64,000 bases of DNA from Agapetus fuscipes. Lineage: Eukaryota; Arthropoda; Insecta; Trichoptera; Glossosomatidae. The first letter of the stretch is position 1, and every line of letters starts with the position of its first letter. Positions 32,290 to 40,954 of the stretch are shown here, in pieces. The DNA is taken from assembly GCA_951799405.1 (NCBI GenBank), contig OX637342.1, positions 16,105,298-16,169,297 of the forward strand, written 5' to 3'. Below the pieces are notes generated by a model, which made no database searches, was not told the DNA's origin, and saw only the letters and a program-made list of their open reading frames with translations. The position numbers and the translations under genes are program-made.

Positions 32290-32590
32290 GATAATCATTT
32301 TCATGTTTGGCCAGTTGTGTTGTATGGATGTGAAACTTGGAGCCACAGAAACAAGAGCGATCTCTCATTGTTGCTATAAATAAAAGGCCTTGTTGCATTT
32401 TCGGACATGAAAGGACAGGTGACAGATGGCACATCCGTAACATGCGGAGCTGAAATTCAAATTGAGTCAAAAATTGTGTTATGAAATCAAGAAGACTCAG
32501 TGGGTCGGACATGTGGTAGAACGTGCAAAGGACTCCAGGATAAATAAAAATGTCTTGGATGGTCCGCAGTCTAATACGAACCGTCTATTT
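32290..32590 (+). pseudogene. RTE-like reverse-transcriptase remnant
   Basis: Degenerate C-terminal RT sequence in mixed frames: CCMDVKLGATETRA corresponds to the usual LYGCETW region, then a FGHERTGDRW-like part and a GHV.ER motif (TCGGACATGTGGTAGAACG). Interrupted, with no intact frame. Starts about 130 bp past Gr-C's stop. Confidence 0.4.
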
Positions 32591-32800
32591 TTAAAATGAT
32601 ATAAATATATATATTAATTTTTAGGTTCTAATTTTATACAAACAATATGTTGTCTCTCCGATTTTTACCATATTTCAAAATACCCCATAACTTATTTTCA
32701 ATTAAGTTAACGGTTAAATTCATGACTCCTATTTTAACACTGCGCTTTAAATAATGAAAACAGTTTCATATTTCTGTATAGATATTCCACAAAAGATAGC

Positions 32801-33012
32801 CTTGACTTATAGGTAGGTATGAGACTGTGGAAAAATGGTTCACTTGGCCAATGTCACCCCTGTGTCAGAGAAGGTCGGCAAAAGCTGTAGGGTTTATGTT
32901 CATTTGAGTTTTAGATTTTATTTGTAAGTACACATTCAGCATTTGTAGGCGAGAACTACACGTGTTTGTTTGTGGCCTGTGGGCATGCATTTGATATGAA
33001 TTTTATATAATC
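32801..33012 (+). repeat. LINE T250 tail copy
   Basis: Plus-strand copy, tail-to-tail with the next minus-strand copy. Together with 33008 and 33218 it forms a three-copy cluster just before the LTR retrotransposon. Confidence 0.75.
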
Positions 33013-33210
33013 CATAATCTAAGTTGCAGAGATATATTAACATTTAAGGCTCTCAAATGCATGCCCACAAACAAACACGTGTAGATCGCGCTTACAAATG
33101 CTAAATTTGTACTTACAAATAAAATCCAAACCTCAAATGAACATAAGCCATACAACTTTTGCCGACCTTCCCTGACACAGGGGTGACATTGGCGAAGTGA
33201 ACCAGTTTTA
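33008..33210 (-). repeat. LINE T250 tail copy, GATTATA subfamily
   Basis: Minus-strand copy with the TTTGTAAGTACAAATTTAGC marker. Its tail abuts the previous copy. Confidence 0.75.
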
Positions 33211-33217
33211 CAAGCTT

Positions 33218-33478
33218 TCTAATCTAATCTTATCTAATCTAAGTTGCAAAGATATGTTACATTGGAGATTCACATTACATGCATTCTCACAACCAGACAC
33301 GTACAAGTTCGCGCTTGCACATGCCTCATGTGAACCTACAACATAAAAACCAAATCTAAAATGGACATATACCCTGCAACTCTCGCCGTCCTTCCCTGTA
33401 ACAGGGGTGACATTGGCAAAGTGAACCATTTTACAGCATGGGTGGTCAGCCGCATACCAACCTATAAGTCAAAGAATA
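33218..33478 (-). repeat. LINE T250 tail copy, GATTA subfamily
   Basis: Minus-strand copy ending in AATCTAATCTTATCTAATCT. Nearly the same as the plus copies at 19845 and 52310. Confidence 0.8.
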
Positions 33479-33831
33479 TATCTTTGCCACTTAGATTGTA
33501 GATTATTTTAGATAGCCAAAACCTCCACAGAGCCACCTTCACTCATTTCATTTCATAATACGATTACGTATGTTATACAAAAAAAAAAAAACGCGAGTTA
33601 ATTGGCTGTCTCACTTTCTATTGTTGATTATTCATAAAACGTGAAAGCTTTTTGACGTTTGAAGACTTTCATTGTCTCCATTAATGGGACCGTGATGGAG
33701 ATTCGGCGGCTTGGCCCCATCACGTTAGCGATCCGCCAGAGGTCTAGAGGTCAACAATTTTGAATTTATTGGCAGACCTCTGACGCGGCGTTGCAGTCAT
33801 AACATTGGGACATGTGTACAGAGAATCATAT

Positions 33832-34269
33832 TGTTACGAAATTAGGGTTCAATTGTCTTCAAATTAAAAATACACAGGTCTTCTTCAATAGTTATTTATT
33901 TTACACAGTTACAAAATTTATTTTCACACTACTTTCTCGATTATTCCACTTGGTTTTGGTTCACTGATCAGATGACTTCGATGTGTTTGTAAGTCTCTAT
34001 GATACTGGCCCGCTCTGCAGGCCATTCGCACCTTTATACTCTTCAGAGCAGTATGATCCAGAACTAAAGTCGCCAGACGGTTCCAGAGTAATTATTACTT
34101 CTCGATGTTTCACGTACTACCTAGACACAACCAAAATCCTACCTACCAATGCAATACAGTATTCCTATAATTATAACAAATACCTACTTAGCCTAGAGAA
34201 TTCTACACTTATACATAATTATCGATCTTACCTACCAATACTTATTTCAATATTTATATTTACATAACA
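33832..34269 (-). repeat. 3' LTR of the Ty3/gypsy element
   Basis: 438 bp. On the minus strand it begins TGTTATGTAAATATAAATAT and ends TTCGTAACA. It directly abuts the pol stop codon at 34270-34272. Confidence 0.97.
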
Positions 34270-37200
34270 CTACCCCCCACCTAGACTGTTTCGTCCCGGA
34301 ACAGTCTTGACTCTGTGTAGGTAGGGGCATGCTGATCCACGTCGACACCCTGTGGTCAGGAAGAAGTGGCAGTCCACGGATTTCTCCCCACTGGCTCTCG
34401 GCTGCGCTTGCTCGCAGCACACCATGACGCTGATGCCGACTCCCGAGAACACTGCTTCAATCATACTCCGGATTATCCGCCAGTCTCGATTAGCGCGGCC
34501 GCCACCCATCTTCGGTATTGCCAGACGCGCCTGCTGATCCTCCAACATGTAGTCACGCAGCTCAACAAGGCCGTCCCACAATGCCTTGTAGTCCTCTTCC
34601 AGGTTGCTGGAATCCGGGACAACCAGGCAGTATGCTTGTTGACGCCCCTTCGGTAGTCTCAGAGCTCTTCCTTGCGGGCTGCTCGAGGGTTGCGGTTCTC
34701 CGAATTTGTATCGGAAGACCCGTGCAATTCCTCTAGACATATCTAGATCTTCCGGTACACTGCATGCCAGTGTGTGGTCCCTAGTGACCTCAAATAAGTC
34801 CTTGTGGACTTCTGTGGTCACTCCATGGCGAAACTTCTGCCCTGCCTTCGCGTTCTCCCAAAACGTCTCAAAGGCTGGTGATCTTTCGGATGCGACGCAC
34901 TGTCGTACTTTTTGGGCTGGTTGGTCATCATTATCGCCTAGGTATGGTGAGAGGCGATTGTAGTGCACGACCCTTGGTTTTCCGTTTGGTCTCTTTTTTA
35001 TGCGGTAGACCACATCGTTGATGCGCTCCAAGATCTCGTACGGCCCGTCCCAGGAACGCTGAAGTTTCGGACAGTATCCTTGGCGCCTCTTGGGGTCAAA
35101 AAGCCACACCCAGTCACCAGCTTTGTACCCCATGCTGTCAGCTCTGGTGTCATAGCGCTCCTTCATTTGATCGCTGGCTTCCCCGATGTTCATGCGGACC
35201 TGATCATGGATGTCATCCAGCCTCCTGCGAAGGTCTGTCACATAGTCTTCTCCGGCTAGGTCTTCACCTGGTTTGCAGCCAAATTTGAGATCACAAGGAA
35301 GTCGCATTTCTCGCCCAAACAGTATGCTGCTGGGAGTCTTCTTCGTCGTTTCCTGAACAGCCGACCGGTAAGCCAATAAGAACAAAGGCAGATGTCGGTC
35401 CCAGTCCCGCTGATGGCTGGACACTACTTTGGCTAAGTACCTCCCCACGGTACGGTTCATCCTTTCCACCATTCCATCAGACTGTGGATGTAGCGCAGTG
35501 GTCCTGGTCTTGTAGATCCCTAGCCGCTCACACATTTGCTGGAAGATAGCAGCTTCAAAGTTCCTTCCCTGATCAGAATGTAATTCCAGGGGTACGCCAA
35601 ACCTGCTGATAAATTCGGTAACTAGAACTTCAGTCACGGTTACGGCCTCTTGGTTAGGGATTGAGTAAGCTTCCACCCACTTGCTGAAGTAATCCATCAC
35701 CACCATGATGTACTTGTTACCCTTTTCAGTTGTAGGAAATGGGCCAGCTATGTCGATGGCAATTCTTTCAAAGGGGCTGCCAACATTGTACTGACGCATT
35801 GGTGCTCGCCTTTTCCTTTGCGGTCCATTGGCCGTTGCACAGGTTACACATTTTCGACACCAATCTTTGACGTCTTCGCTGCAGTTGATCCAGTAAAATC
35901 GCTCTTTCACTTTCTCCAGCGTCTTCTTAACGCCTAGATGTCCTCCAGAAGTTCCTCCATGCAGCAGTCCAAGGATTTCCGGTACTCGGCTCCTCGGAAC
36001 GAGGGTTTGCTTTCTTCTAAGTGTGCCGTCTTCCTTCTCGATCTTTCGTTTCAGAAACCCTCCTTCTATCACTATGGATCCCCATTGAGCCCAATAAGCC
36101 TTGACAGTTGGTGATAAGGGGGCGAGTTTTTCCCAGGTTGGCCTTTCTCCTTCTCGCGCCCATTCCATCACATACTTCAAGTCCGGATCATTCAGTTGGT
36201 CTTGCGCCAATTTTTCATCTTGCCAGTCCTCATCTTCGGTGGTCGTCCTTTGGACAATTGCTACCTTGTCCTCCATCTTGCTGCAATGTTTGCAGTTACT
36301 GGCGCATGGTCGTCTGGATAATGCATCCGCATTTCGATGAAGCGTGCCAGGTCTATGTTCGGAGTCATAATCATACTCCTGGAGCCTTTCAATCCATCTA
36401 GCCACTTGCCCTTCTGGGTTTTTGAATTTCAGAAGCCAAACCAGTGCAGCATGATCAGTCCGTAGTGTGAATTTTCTCCCGTACAAGTATTTGCGGAAGT
36501 GTTCCACTGATTTTATCACGGCAAGAAGCTCTCGTCTGGTCACGCAATAATTTCGTTCTGGCTTGGAAAGCACTTTACTGAAGTAACCCAGAACAGTCTC
36601 ATGCCCATCCTGTATTTGGGAAAGGACGCCTCCTATCCCCACATTACTAGCGTCGGTATCCAGGATGAACTTTCCATCTTTTCGTGGGTAGCTCAAGATG
36701 GGGGCACTTGTTAATCTTCCCTTAAGCTCTTCAAATGCTTGTGCGCAGGAATCACTCCAATGGAAGCGAGTGTTTTCTTCCGTAAGCTTGGTGAGCGGTT
36801 TTGCAATGTCCGCAAATCTTGGCACAAACCTCCTGTAATAAGTGCACAGCCCCAGGAAACTCCTAGTTTCATGTTTGTCCTTCAGCACGGGCCAGTCTCT
36901 TACTGCCTTGATTTTGGCAGGGTCAACTTCAACTCCACGTTGAGAAACTATGTGTCCCAGGTAATTTACTTGTTTCTTGAACAGGTTACACTTTTTCGGG
37001 TTGAGCTTCAGTCCAGCGTCTTGTAGTCGCCCGAAAACTTGCTCCAGATTTCTCAACTGATGGTTGAAGTCCTTTCCCAGGATGATTATGTCATCCAAGT
37101 ATACCAGGCAGGTTTCCCATGATAGTCCTCGCAGCACATTCTCCATCAGCCTTTCAAACGTGGCGGGGGCATTGCATAAGCCAAATGGCATCACGGTGAA

Positions 37201-38532
37201 CTGCCAAAGTCCAGATCCAGTCGAGAATGCAGTTTTCTCCTTATCTTTGGCATCCAATTCAACTTGCCAGTAGCCACTTTTCAGGTCCAATGTGGAAAAA
37301 ATGGTGCATCCTGCCAATGTGTCCAAGGTGTCATCAATCCTTGGCAGAGGGTAAATATCCTTTTTCGTAACATCGTTGAGCAGTCTGTAGTCCACACAAA
37401 ATCTCGTGGTACCATCCTTCTTTTTCACCAGTACCACCGGGGATGTCCAAGGGCTACTTGATGGTTCTATGATGCCATCCTTGCTCATGTCTTTGATGAT
37501 CTTGTCAGCTTCTTCCCGCTTTGCAAAGGGTAGTCTTCTTGGAGCCTGTTTGATTGGTCTTGCTTCTCCGGTGTCTATGCTATGTCGCACTACCTTGGTT
37601 CTTCCCAGACGGCCATTAGAGTCCTCGAAAATGTTCTGGTAGCGGCAGATCAAACTCCTCACTCTACGTCTGTTTTCCTCGGTTAGACCTTGGGAAGCGT
37701 CGTGGACCAGGGTTTCCAATTGTGTCGATAGTTTTCTTCCCTCGCATGTCATGTTTGTCATCTGTTGCACAATGGAAGTTATCCTCTCACATCTGCCCAA
37801 AACAAAACCTTCATTCATTTTAACTGGGTAGCTGTTCACATTCATGATCTTGACAGGAATGGTCTCTTGCGCGCGAATCACTGTTCTTGCCACCATGACT
37901 CCTTTGTTAACATTGTCCATGTTCTCCGGTTCTATCATACAGATTTGGTCATTTGTACTACTGGAATCCAGGCGGGCACTCACTATCATCTCGGATCGCC
38001 CCTTCACTTCGGTATTCTTGGCTAGGATAACACGTGCAGCCAGTTCTGTCCGTCTTTGCAGGATGACTTCTTCACTTTCAATTTTAATGGCACCTTTCTT
38101 TAAATTCAAGCTGCACCCAAATCTGTCCAGTATGTCCATTCCCAATATAACGTCTTCTTCAATGTTGGCCACCAATGTCCGATGATCAAAAGTGGTGCTG
38201 CCAATTTGGAAGGTGGCAATCGTCTCCCCATACACCTGTGCTGACTCTCCCGTGGCGGTGTGCAGAGACCATTTTGTTGGTGCAATCTGTTTGCCTCGTG
38301 CCACTATGTCGCGTCTCAGAATTGTCCTGGTTGCTCCCGTGTCCACCAGTAGTTCACGAGTTACTCCATCTATTATGCCATTGATAAAAATGCTGCTGGC
38401 TTTTCCTCTCACGGTTGCGACAGTAGCAGCAGATTTCAGGGCCTCTCCAGCGCGGGTCAACGGTTGCCCCTTCCCATTAACCCTTTCTAGTTTTCCGCAG
38501 CCTGTTTTCTGGGTTTCTGAGGCTTGGGACAC
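34270..38532 (-). CDS. pol: Pol polyprotein: protease-RT-RNase H-integrase plus macrodomain and CCCH finger
   Basis: About 1420 codons. Visible domains: aspartic protease with DTGAT at 64-68; reverse transcriptase about 330-490 with VDYRLLND and YLDD at 478-481; RNase H about 620-740 with DTDASN; integrase zinc-binding H858/H865 and C895/C898; integrase core D927, D987 and E1023 (35 residues between the last two); GPY/F-type WDGPYEIL near 1161. Instead of ending there, the frame continues: a macrodomain about 1240-1375 and a CCCH finger at 1388-1406. The last residues LGGG lie in the polypurine tract and the stop touches the 3' LTR. Relative to gag it lies in the -1 frame with a 46-nt overlap, so it is probably made by frameshifting. 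No stop or frameshift was seen inside, so it looks competent. Confidence 0.96.
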   Translation of the reverse strand: MSQASETQKTGCGKLERVNGKGQPLTRAGEALKSAATVATVRGKASSIFINGIIDGVTRELLVDTGATRTILRRDIVARGKQIAPTKWSLHTATGESAQVYGETIATFQIGSTTFDHRTLVANIEEDVILGMDILDRFGCSLNLKKGAIKIESEEVILQRRTELAARVILAKNTEVKGRSEMIVSARLDSSSTNDQICMIEPENMDNVNKGVMVARTVIRAQETIPVKIMNVNSYPVKMNEGFVLGRCERITSIVQQMTNMTCEGRKLSTQLETLVHDASQGLTEENRRRVRSLICRYQNIFEDSNGRLGRTKVVRHSIDTGEARPIKQAPRRLPFAKREEADKIIKDMSKDGIIEPSSSPWTSPVVLVKKKDGTTRFCVDYRLLNDVTKKDIYPLPRIDDTLDTLAGCTIFSTLDLKSGYWQVELDAKDKEKTAFSTGSGLWQFTVMPFGLCNAPATFERLMENVLRGLSWETCLVYLDDIIILGKDFNHQLRNLEQVFGRLQDAGLKLNPKKCNLFKKQVNYLGHIVSQRGVEVDPAKIKAVRDWPVLKDKHETRSFLGLCTYYRRFVPRFADIAKPLTKLTEENTRFHWSDSCAQAFEELKGRLTSAPILSYPRKDGKFILDTDASNVGIGGVLSQIQDGHETVLGYFSKVLSKPERNYCVTRRELLAVIKSVEHFRKYLYGRKFTLRTDHAALVWLLKFKNPEGQVARWIERLQEYDYDSEHRPGTLHRNADALSRRPCASNCKHCSKMEDKVAIVQRTTTEDEDWQDEKLAQDQLNDPDLKYVMEWAREGERPTWEKLAPLSPTVKAYWAQWGSIVIEGGFLKRKIEKEDGTLRRKQTLVPRSRVPEILGLLHGGTSGGHLGVKKTLEKVKERFYWINCSEDVKDWCRKCVTCATANGPQRKRRAPMRQYNVGSPFERIAIDIAGPFPTTEKGNKYIMVVMDYFSKWVEAYSIPNQEAVTVTEVLVTEFISRFGVPLELHSDQGRNFEAAIFQQMCERLGIYKTRTTALHPQSDGMVERMNRTVGRYLAKVVSSHQRDWDRHLPLFLLAYRSAVQETTKKTPSSILFGREMRLPCDLKFGCKPGEDLAGEDYVTDLRRRLDDIHDQVRMNIGEASDQMKERYDTRADSMGYKAGDWVWLFDPKRRQGYCPKLQRSWDGPYEILERINDVVYRIKKRPNGKPRVVHYNRLSPYLGDNDDQPAQKVRQCVASERSPAFETFWENAKAGQKFRHGVTTEVHKDLFEVTRDHTLACSVPEDLDMSRGIARVFRYKFGEPQPSSSPQGRALRLPKGRQQAYCLVVPDSSNLEEDYKALWDGLVELRDYMLEDQQARLAIPKMGGGRANRDWRIIRSMIEAVFSGVGISVMVCCEQAQPRASGEKSVDCHFFLTTGCRRGSACPYLHRVKTVPGRNSLGGG
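34273..34286 (-). other. Polypurine tract of the Ty3/gypsy element
   Basis: The minus strand reads AGGTGGGGGG, then TAG, then the LTR. It serves as the expected plus-strand primer site and at the same time encodes the last residues of Pol. Confidence 0.75.
34315..34371 (-). other. CCCH zinc finger at the Pol C-terminus
   Basis: Residues 1388-1406 read CHFFLTTGCRRGSACPYLH: spacing C-x7-C-x5-C-x3-H, the canonical RNA-binding CCCH type (as in tristetraprolin or U2AF35 families). It is quite different from the CCHC knuckle of Gag. Confidence 0.85.
34408..34815 (-). other. OARD1/TARG1-like macrodomain in Pol
   Basis: Residues about 1240-1375. Landmarks in order: HKDLFEVTRDHTLACSVPED (start strand and Asp of the adenine pocket), MSRGIARVFRYKFG (phosphate loop 1, equivalent to GAGIAVLF..KFG), a YCLVV strand, YKALWDGLVELRDY helix, LAIPKMGGG (loop 2, equivalent to MPRIGCG), then DWRIIRSMIEAVF and GISVMVCC. 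By my alignment the two residues used by human TARG1 for de-ADP-ribosylation, Lys84 and Asp125, fall on Pro and Ala, which would favour ADP-ribose binding over hydrolysis. Fold assignment is strong; activity is inference. Confidence 0.82.
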
Positions 38533-39845
38533 TTGGTGCTAAGGTGGCCCAGCTGTCCGCAGTTCCAGCAGCGTGGGTCTCGTCTTCGAGGTCTCAGACG
38601 TTCCAGCACTTTTTCAATTAGCTCCTCGGTTGTAGGTAGCTTGACCTCCTCTGCCTCGACTGCACGAACCCTGGCGTGGCCCCTGATGGACTGTTTGACA
38701 GCCTCAAACTCGAGAGCTTGGCTGAGCGCCTCGTTCAAAGCCTTGGGATGGGCCAGTTTTACGGCTTGTTGCGTCTCCCATTCCCGCAATCCATTTAGGA
38801 ACTTGTCCACTGCCAAGCTCTCACAGATGTCGTCGGAGGCTGTCGGGTAAGCGTCTCGTACCAGGCGGGCGATGTCCATTTCAAACTCCTGGAGGCTCTC
38901 GTTGGGCTTCTGCACCCTTGTGTTCAGCTGCGACTTGTACAGCTGCTCCAGGCACTTGTGGCCATAGCGCATATCCAAGCGCTGCTTCAGCTGCCCAAAG
39001 TCACCACGGTTGTCCAGGGGTATGGCCTGCAGAACCCTGAGAGCGTCTCCTCGGAGCGACAGGCTGAGAACCGAAGCCTTCTTCTGCTGGCTCCAGGCTC
39101 CCATCATGGCAGCCGTTTCAAAGAGGGTCAAATACTCCTCCCACGACGTCTTCCCGTCGAAGGTCGGGAGGTTGTGCTTCGCCAGCGAAGGGTCATCATC
39201 CCCTCTAGTGACCCTGGTTGGAGTTGAGCATCCCTGGTCGGTCTCGTCGTGAAGGCCTTTGGGGGATATTCTGGTGGACTCCATCTGGCCCTTGTCGGCC
39301 AGCTCGGCACGCAGATGTACCTCCAGATTTGACATCCGAGTCTCCATTTCCCCCTTCAGGGCTGTCATCTTCTCCTCCATTTCTCCCTTCAGGGTTGTGA
39401 GATTCTCGTTCATCTTCTCTTTCATGTTGGCGAGGTCTTCCTGCAGGGCCTTGGCGTTTTCAGCCATCTCCACTTTCAGGTCGGTCACCACTTCCTTCAG
39501 GTTGGTGGTCATCTTCTCCTCCAGCCCGGTCAGGTCCTCCTTCAGGGTCTTGGCGTTGTCAGCCATCTCCGCCTTCAGGTCTTCCCTCAGGGTCTTGGAA
39601 TTGTCAGCCATCTCAGTCTTCAGTCCTGTCAGGTTACTGTTGATGCTGATATTTAGCTCGTCCAAGGCGCGGTCCCCCCCAGACGCCATGACAAAATATG
39701 CCGGGTCTTCGCCTGTCTGTTCCAAGGCCTCTATGAGGCGTGCCTGTAAGGCCGCCTTCCCTCCTGAGGTCTCCAGGTCCCTCTCCAGAAGCTCATTTTT
39801 AAGCTCTGTGACTTTGAGGTCCTTGACGTTCACTTTGGTTGCCAT
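38487..39845 (-). CDS. gag: Gag with N-terminal SAP domain, coiled coil and CCHC knuckle
   Basis: 452 codons. Residues about 8-42 (DLKVTELKNELLERDL, then GGKAALQARLIEALE) are a SAP motif, a DNA/chromatin-binding helix pair. About 65-200 is a long heptad-rich coiled coil built of degenerate repeats (MADNAKTLKEDL, MKEKMNENLTTLKGEME). About 225-400 is a retrotransposon gag core (LPTFDGKTSWEEYLTLFE, later SLQEFEMDIARLV). The zinc knuckle CWNCGQLGHLSTKC is near the end, C-x2-C-x4-H-x4-C. The start ATG is the first after the leader. The stop TAG lies within the pol overlap. It is expected to assemble the particle and bind element RNA; the SAP domain suggests a nuclear or chromatin tether. Confidence 0.95.
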   Translation of the reverse strand: MATKVNVKDLKVTELKNELLERDLETSGGKAALQARLIEALEQTGEDPAYFVMASGGDRALDELNISINSNLTGLKTEMADNSKTLREDLKAEMADNAKTLKEDLTGLEEKMTTNLKEVVTDLKVEMAENAKALQEDLANMKEKMNENLTTLKGEMEEKMTALKGEMETRMSNLEVHLRAELADKGQMESTRISPKGLHDETDQGCSTPTRVTRGDDDPSLAKHNLPTFDGKTSWEEYLTLFETAAMMGAWSQQKKASVLSLSLRGDALRVLQAIPLDNRGDFGQLKQRLDMRYGHKCLEQLYKSQLNTRVQKPNESLQEFEMDIARLVRDAYPTASDDICESLAVDKFLNGLREWETQQAVKLAHPKALNEALSQALEFEAVKQSIRGHARVRAVEAEEVKLPTTEELIEKVLERLRPRRRDPRCWNCGQLGHLSTKCPKPQKPRKQAAEN

Positions 39846-40492
39846 TTTTTTAAAATTTACTTCAAAACGAAAATATTTTTAAATTTATTTAATACAAGTT
39901 TTGAGTTTTATATATATAGCTGTTTTGAATACGTACTTTAGCAAAAATAATAATTTGTCTGATTACACTGATTGGTAGGTAGGTACTGTCTTTTAATATT
40001 TATTTTTAATTCACCAATATTTTTAACATAATAATGTCTGATAGTACATAATTATTTATTTCGTCTCAAGTCTTTCAAACACACAGGTAGGTACTTAATG
40101 TACATTCACACACTTGTAAACAAAGGATAGTTATTCAAAAACTTTTTCTCGATGAATCTGGAACGTTCTTTTGTAATATTTTTTCAAGATTTTTATTTAT
40201 TTATTTTATTTTTTTAATCACACACAATAATAAAAAAAACTATGGTCCAATTTGATGACTTTCTCAATGCGGTAAAATAGTCATTATGTTATGTCCAGAA
40301 TTATGTTCCATATGATGTTCTAGAATTTATAAGCAACTTGCTTTTGCGTCTTTTCTTTTAACAAAAATTTATTTAAACACTTGTTTTCACAAAAGTCAGT
40401 TCACACAAAGTTCAATTTGAATAAAGTTCATTTTAACACTATTTAATTTATTTTATTTATTTTTAGACAGAAGATCTTAATTTTTCTTGACA
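39846..40492 (-). other. Untranslated leader of the Ty3/gypsy element
   Basis: AT-rich sequence between the primer-binding site and gag. No ORF; likely packaging/dimerisation region by position only. Confidence 0.5.
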
Positions 40493-40510
40493 ATTCCGCA
40501 CCTGACGCCA
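40493..40510 (-). other. Primer-binding site candidate
   Basis: The minus strand reads TGGCGTCAGGTGCGGAA, starting two bases inside the 5' LTR edge. TGG at the LTR side pairs with a tRNA CCA end. I cannot name the tRNA. Confidence 0.7.
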
Positions 40511-40512
40511 AT

Positions 40513-40950
40513 TGTTACGAAATTAGGGTTCAATTGTCTTCAAATTAAAAATACACAGGTCTTCTTCAATAGTTATTTATTTTACACAGTTACAAAATTT
40601 ATTTTCACACTACTTTCTCGATTATTCCACTTGGTTTTGGTTCACTGATCAGATGACTTCGATTTGTTTGTAAGTCTCTAAGATACTGGCCCGCTCTGCA
40701 GGCCATTCGCACCTTTATACTCTTCAGAGCAGTATGATCCAGAACTAAAGTCGCCAGACGGTTCCAGAGTAATTATTACTTCTCGATGTTTCACGTACTA
40801 CCTAGACACAACCAAAATCCTACCTACCAATGCAATACAGTATTCCTATAATTATAACAAATACCTACTTAGCCTAGAGAATTCTACACTTATACATAAT
40901 TATCGATCTTACCTACCAATACTTATTTCAATATTTATATTTACATAACA
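40513..40950 (-). repeat. 5' LTR of the Ty3/gypsy element
   Basis: 438 bp, differing from the other LTR at two visible positions. Acts as promoter in the minus direction. The ATAT duplication follows at 40951-40954. Confidence 0.97.
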
Positions 40951-40954
40951 ATAT

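Larger units (their letters stand above)
33832..40950 (-). mobile_element. Complete Ty3/gypsy LTR retrotransposon with macrodomain-bearing Pol
   Basis: 7119 bp with two 438-bp LTRs (33832-34269 and 40513-40950), TG...CA ends and a 4-bp ATAT duplication on each side. Minus-strand order: 5' LTR, primer-binding-like site, ~670-bp leader, gag, pol in an overlapping -1 frame, polypurine tract, 3' LTR. There is no env. The domain order protease, RT, RNase H, integrase is that of Ty3/gypsy. The LTRs differ at only two positions that I can find (near 33985 and 34000, against 40666 and 40681), so insertion is recent. Both frames are uninterrupted. The unusual part is the C-terminal extension of Pol. 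Confidence 0.97.

Noticed and set aside
35000..39850. Many plus-strand open frames across the retrotransposon
   Set aside because: All are antisense shadows of gag and pol.
33832..40950. Envelope gene making this an errantivirus-like element
   Set aside because: After integrase the only coding sequence is the macrodomain/CCCH extension in the pol frame; no signal peptide, fusion peptide or transmembrane region follows.
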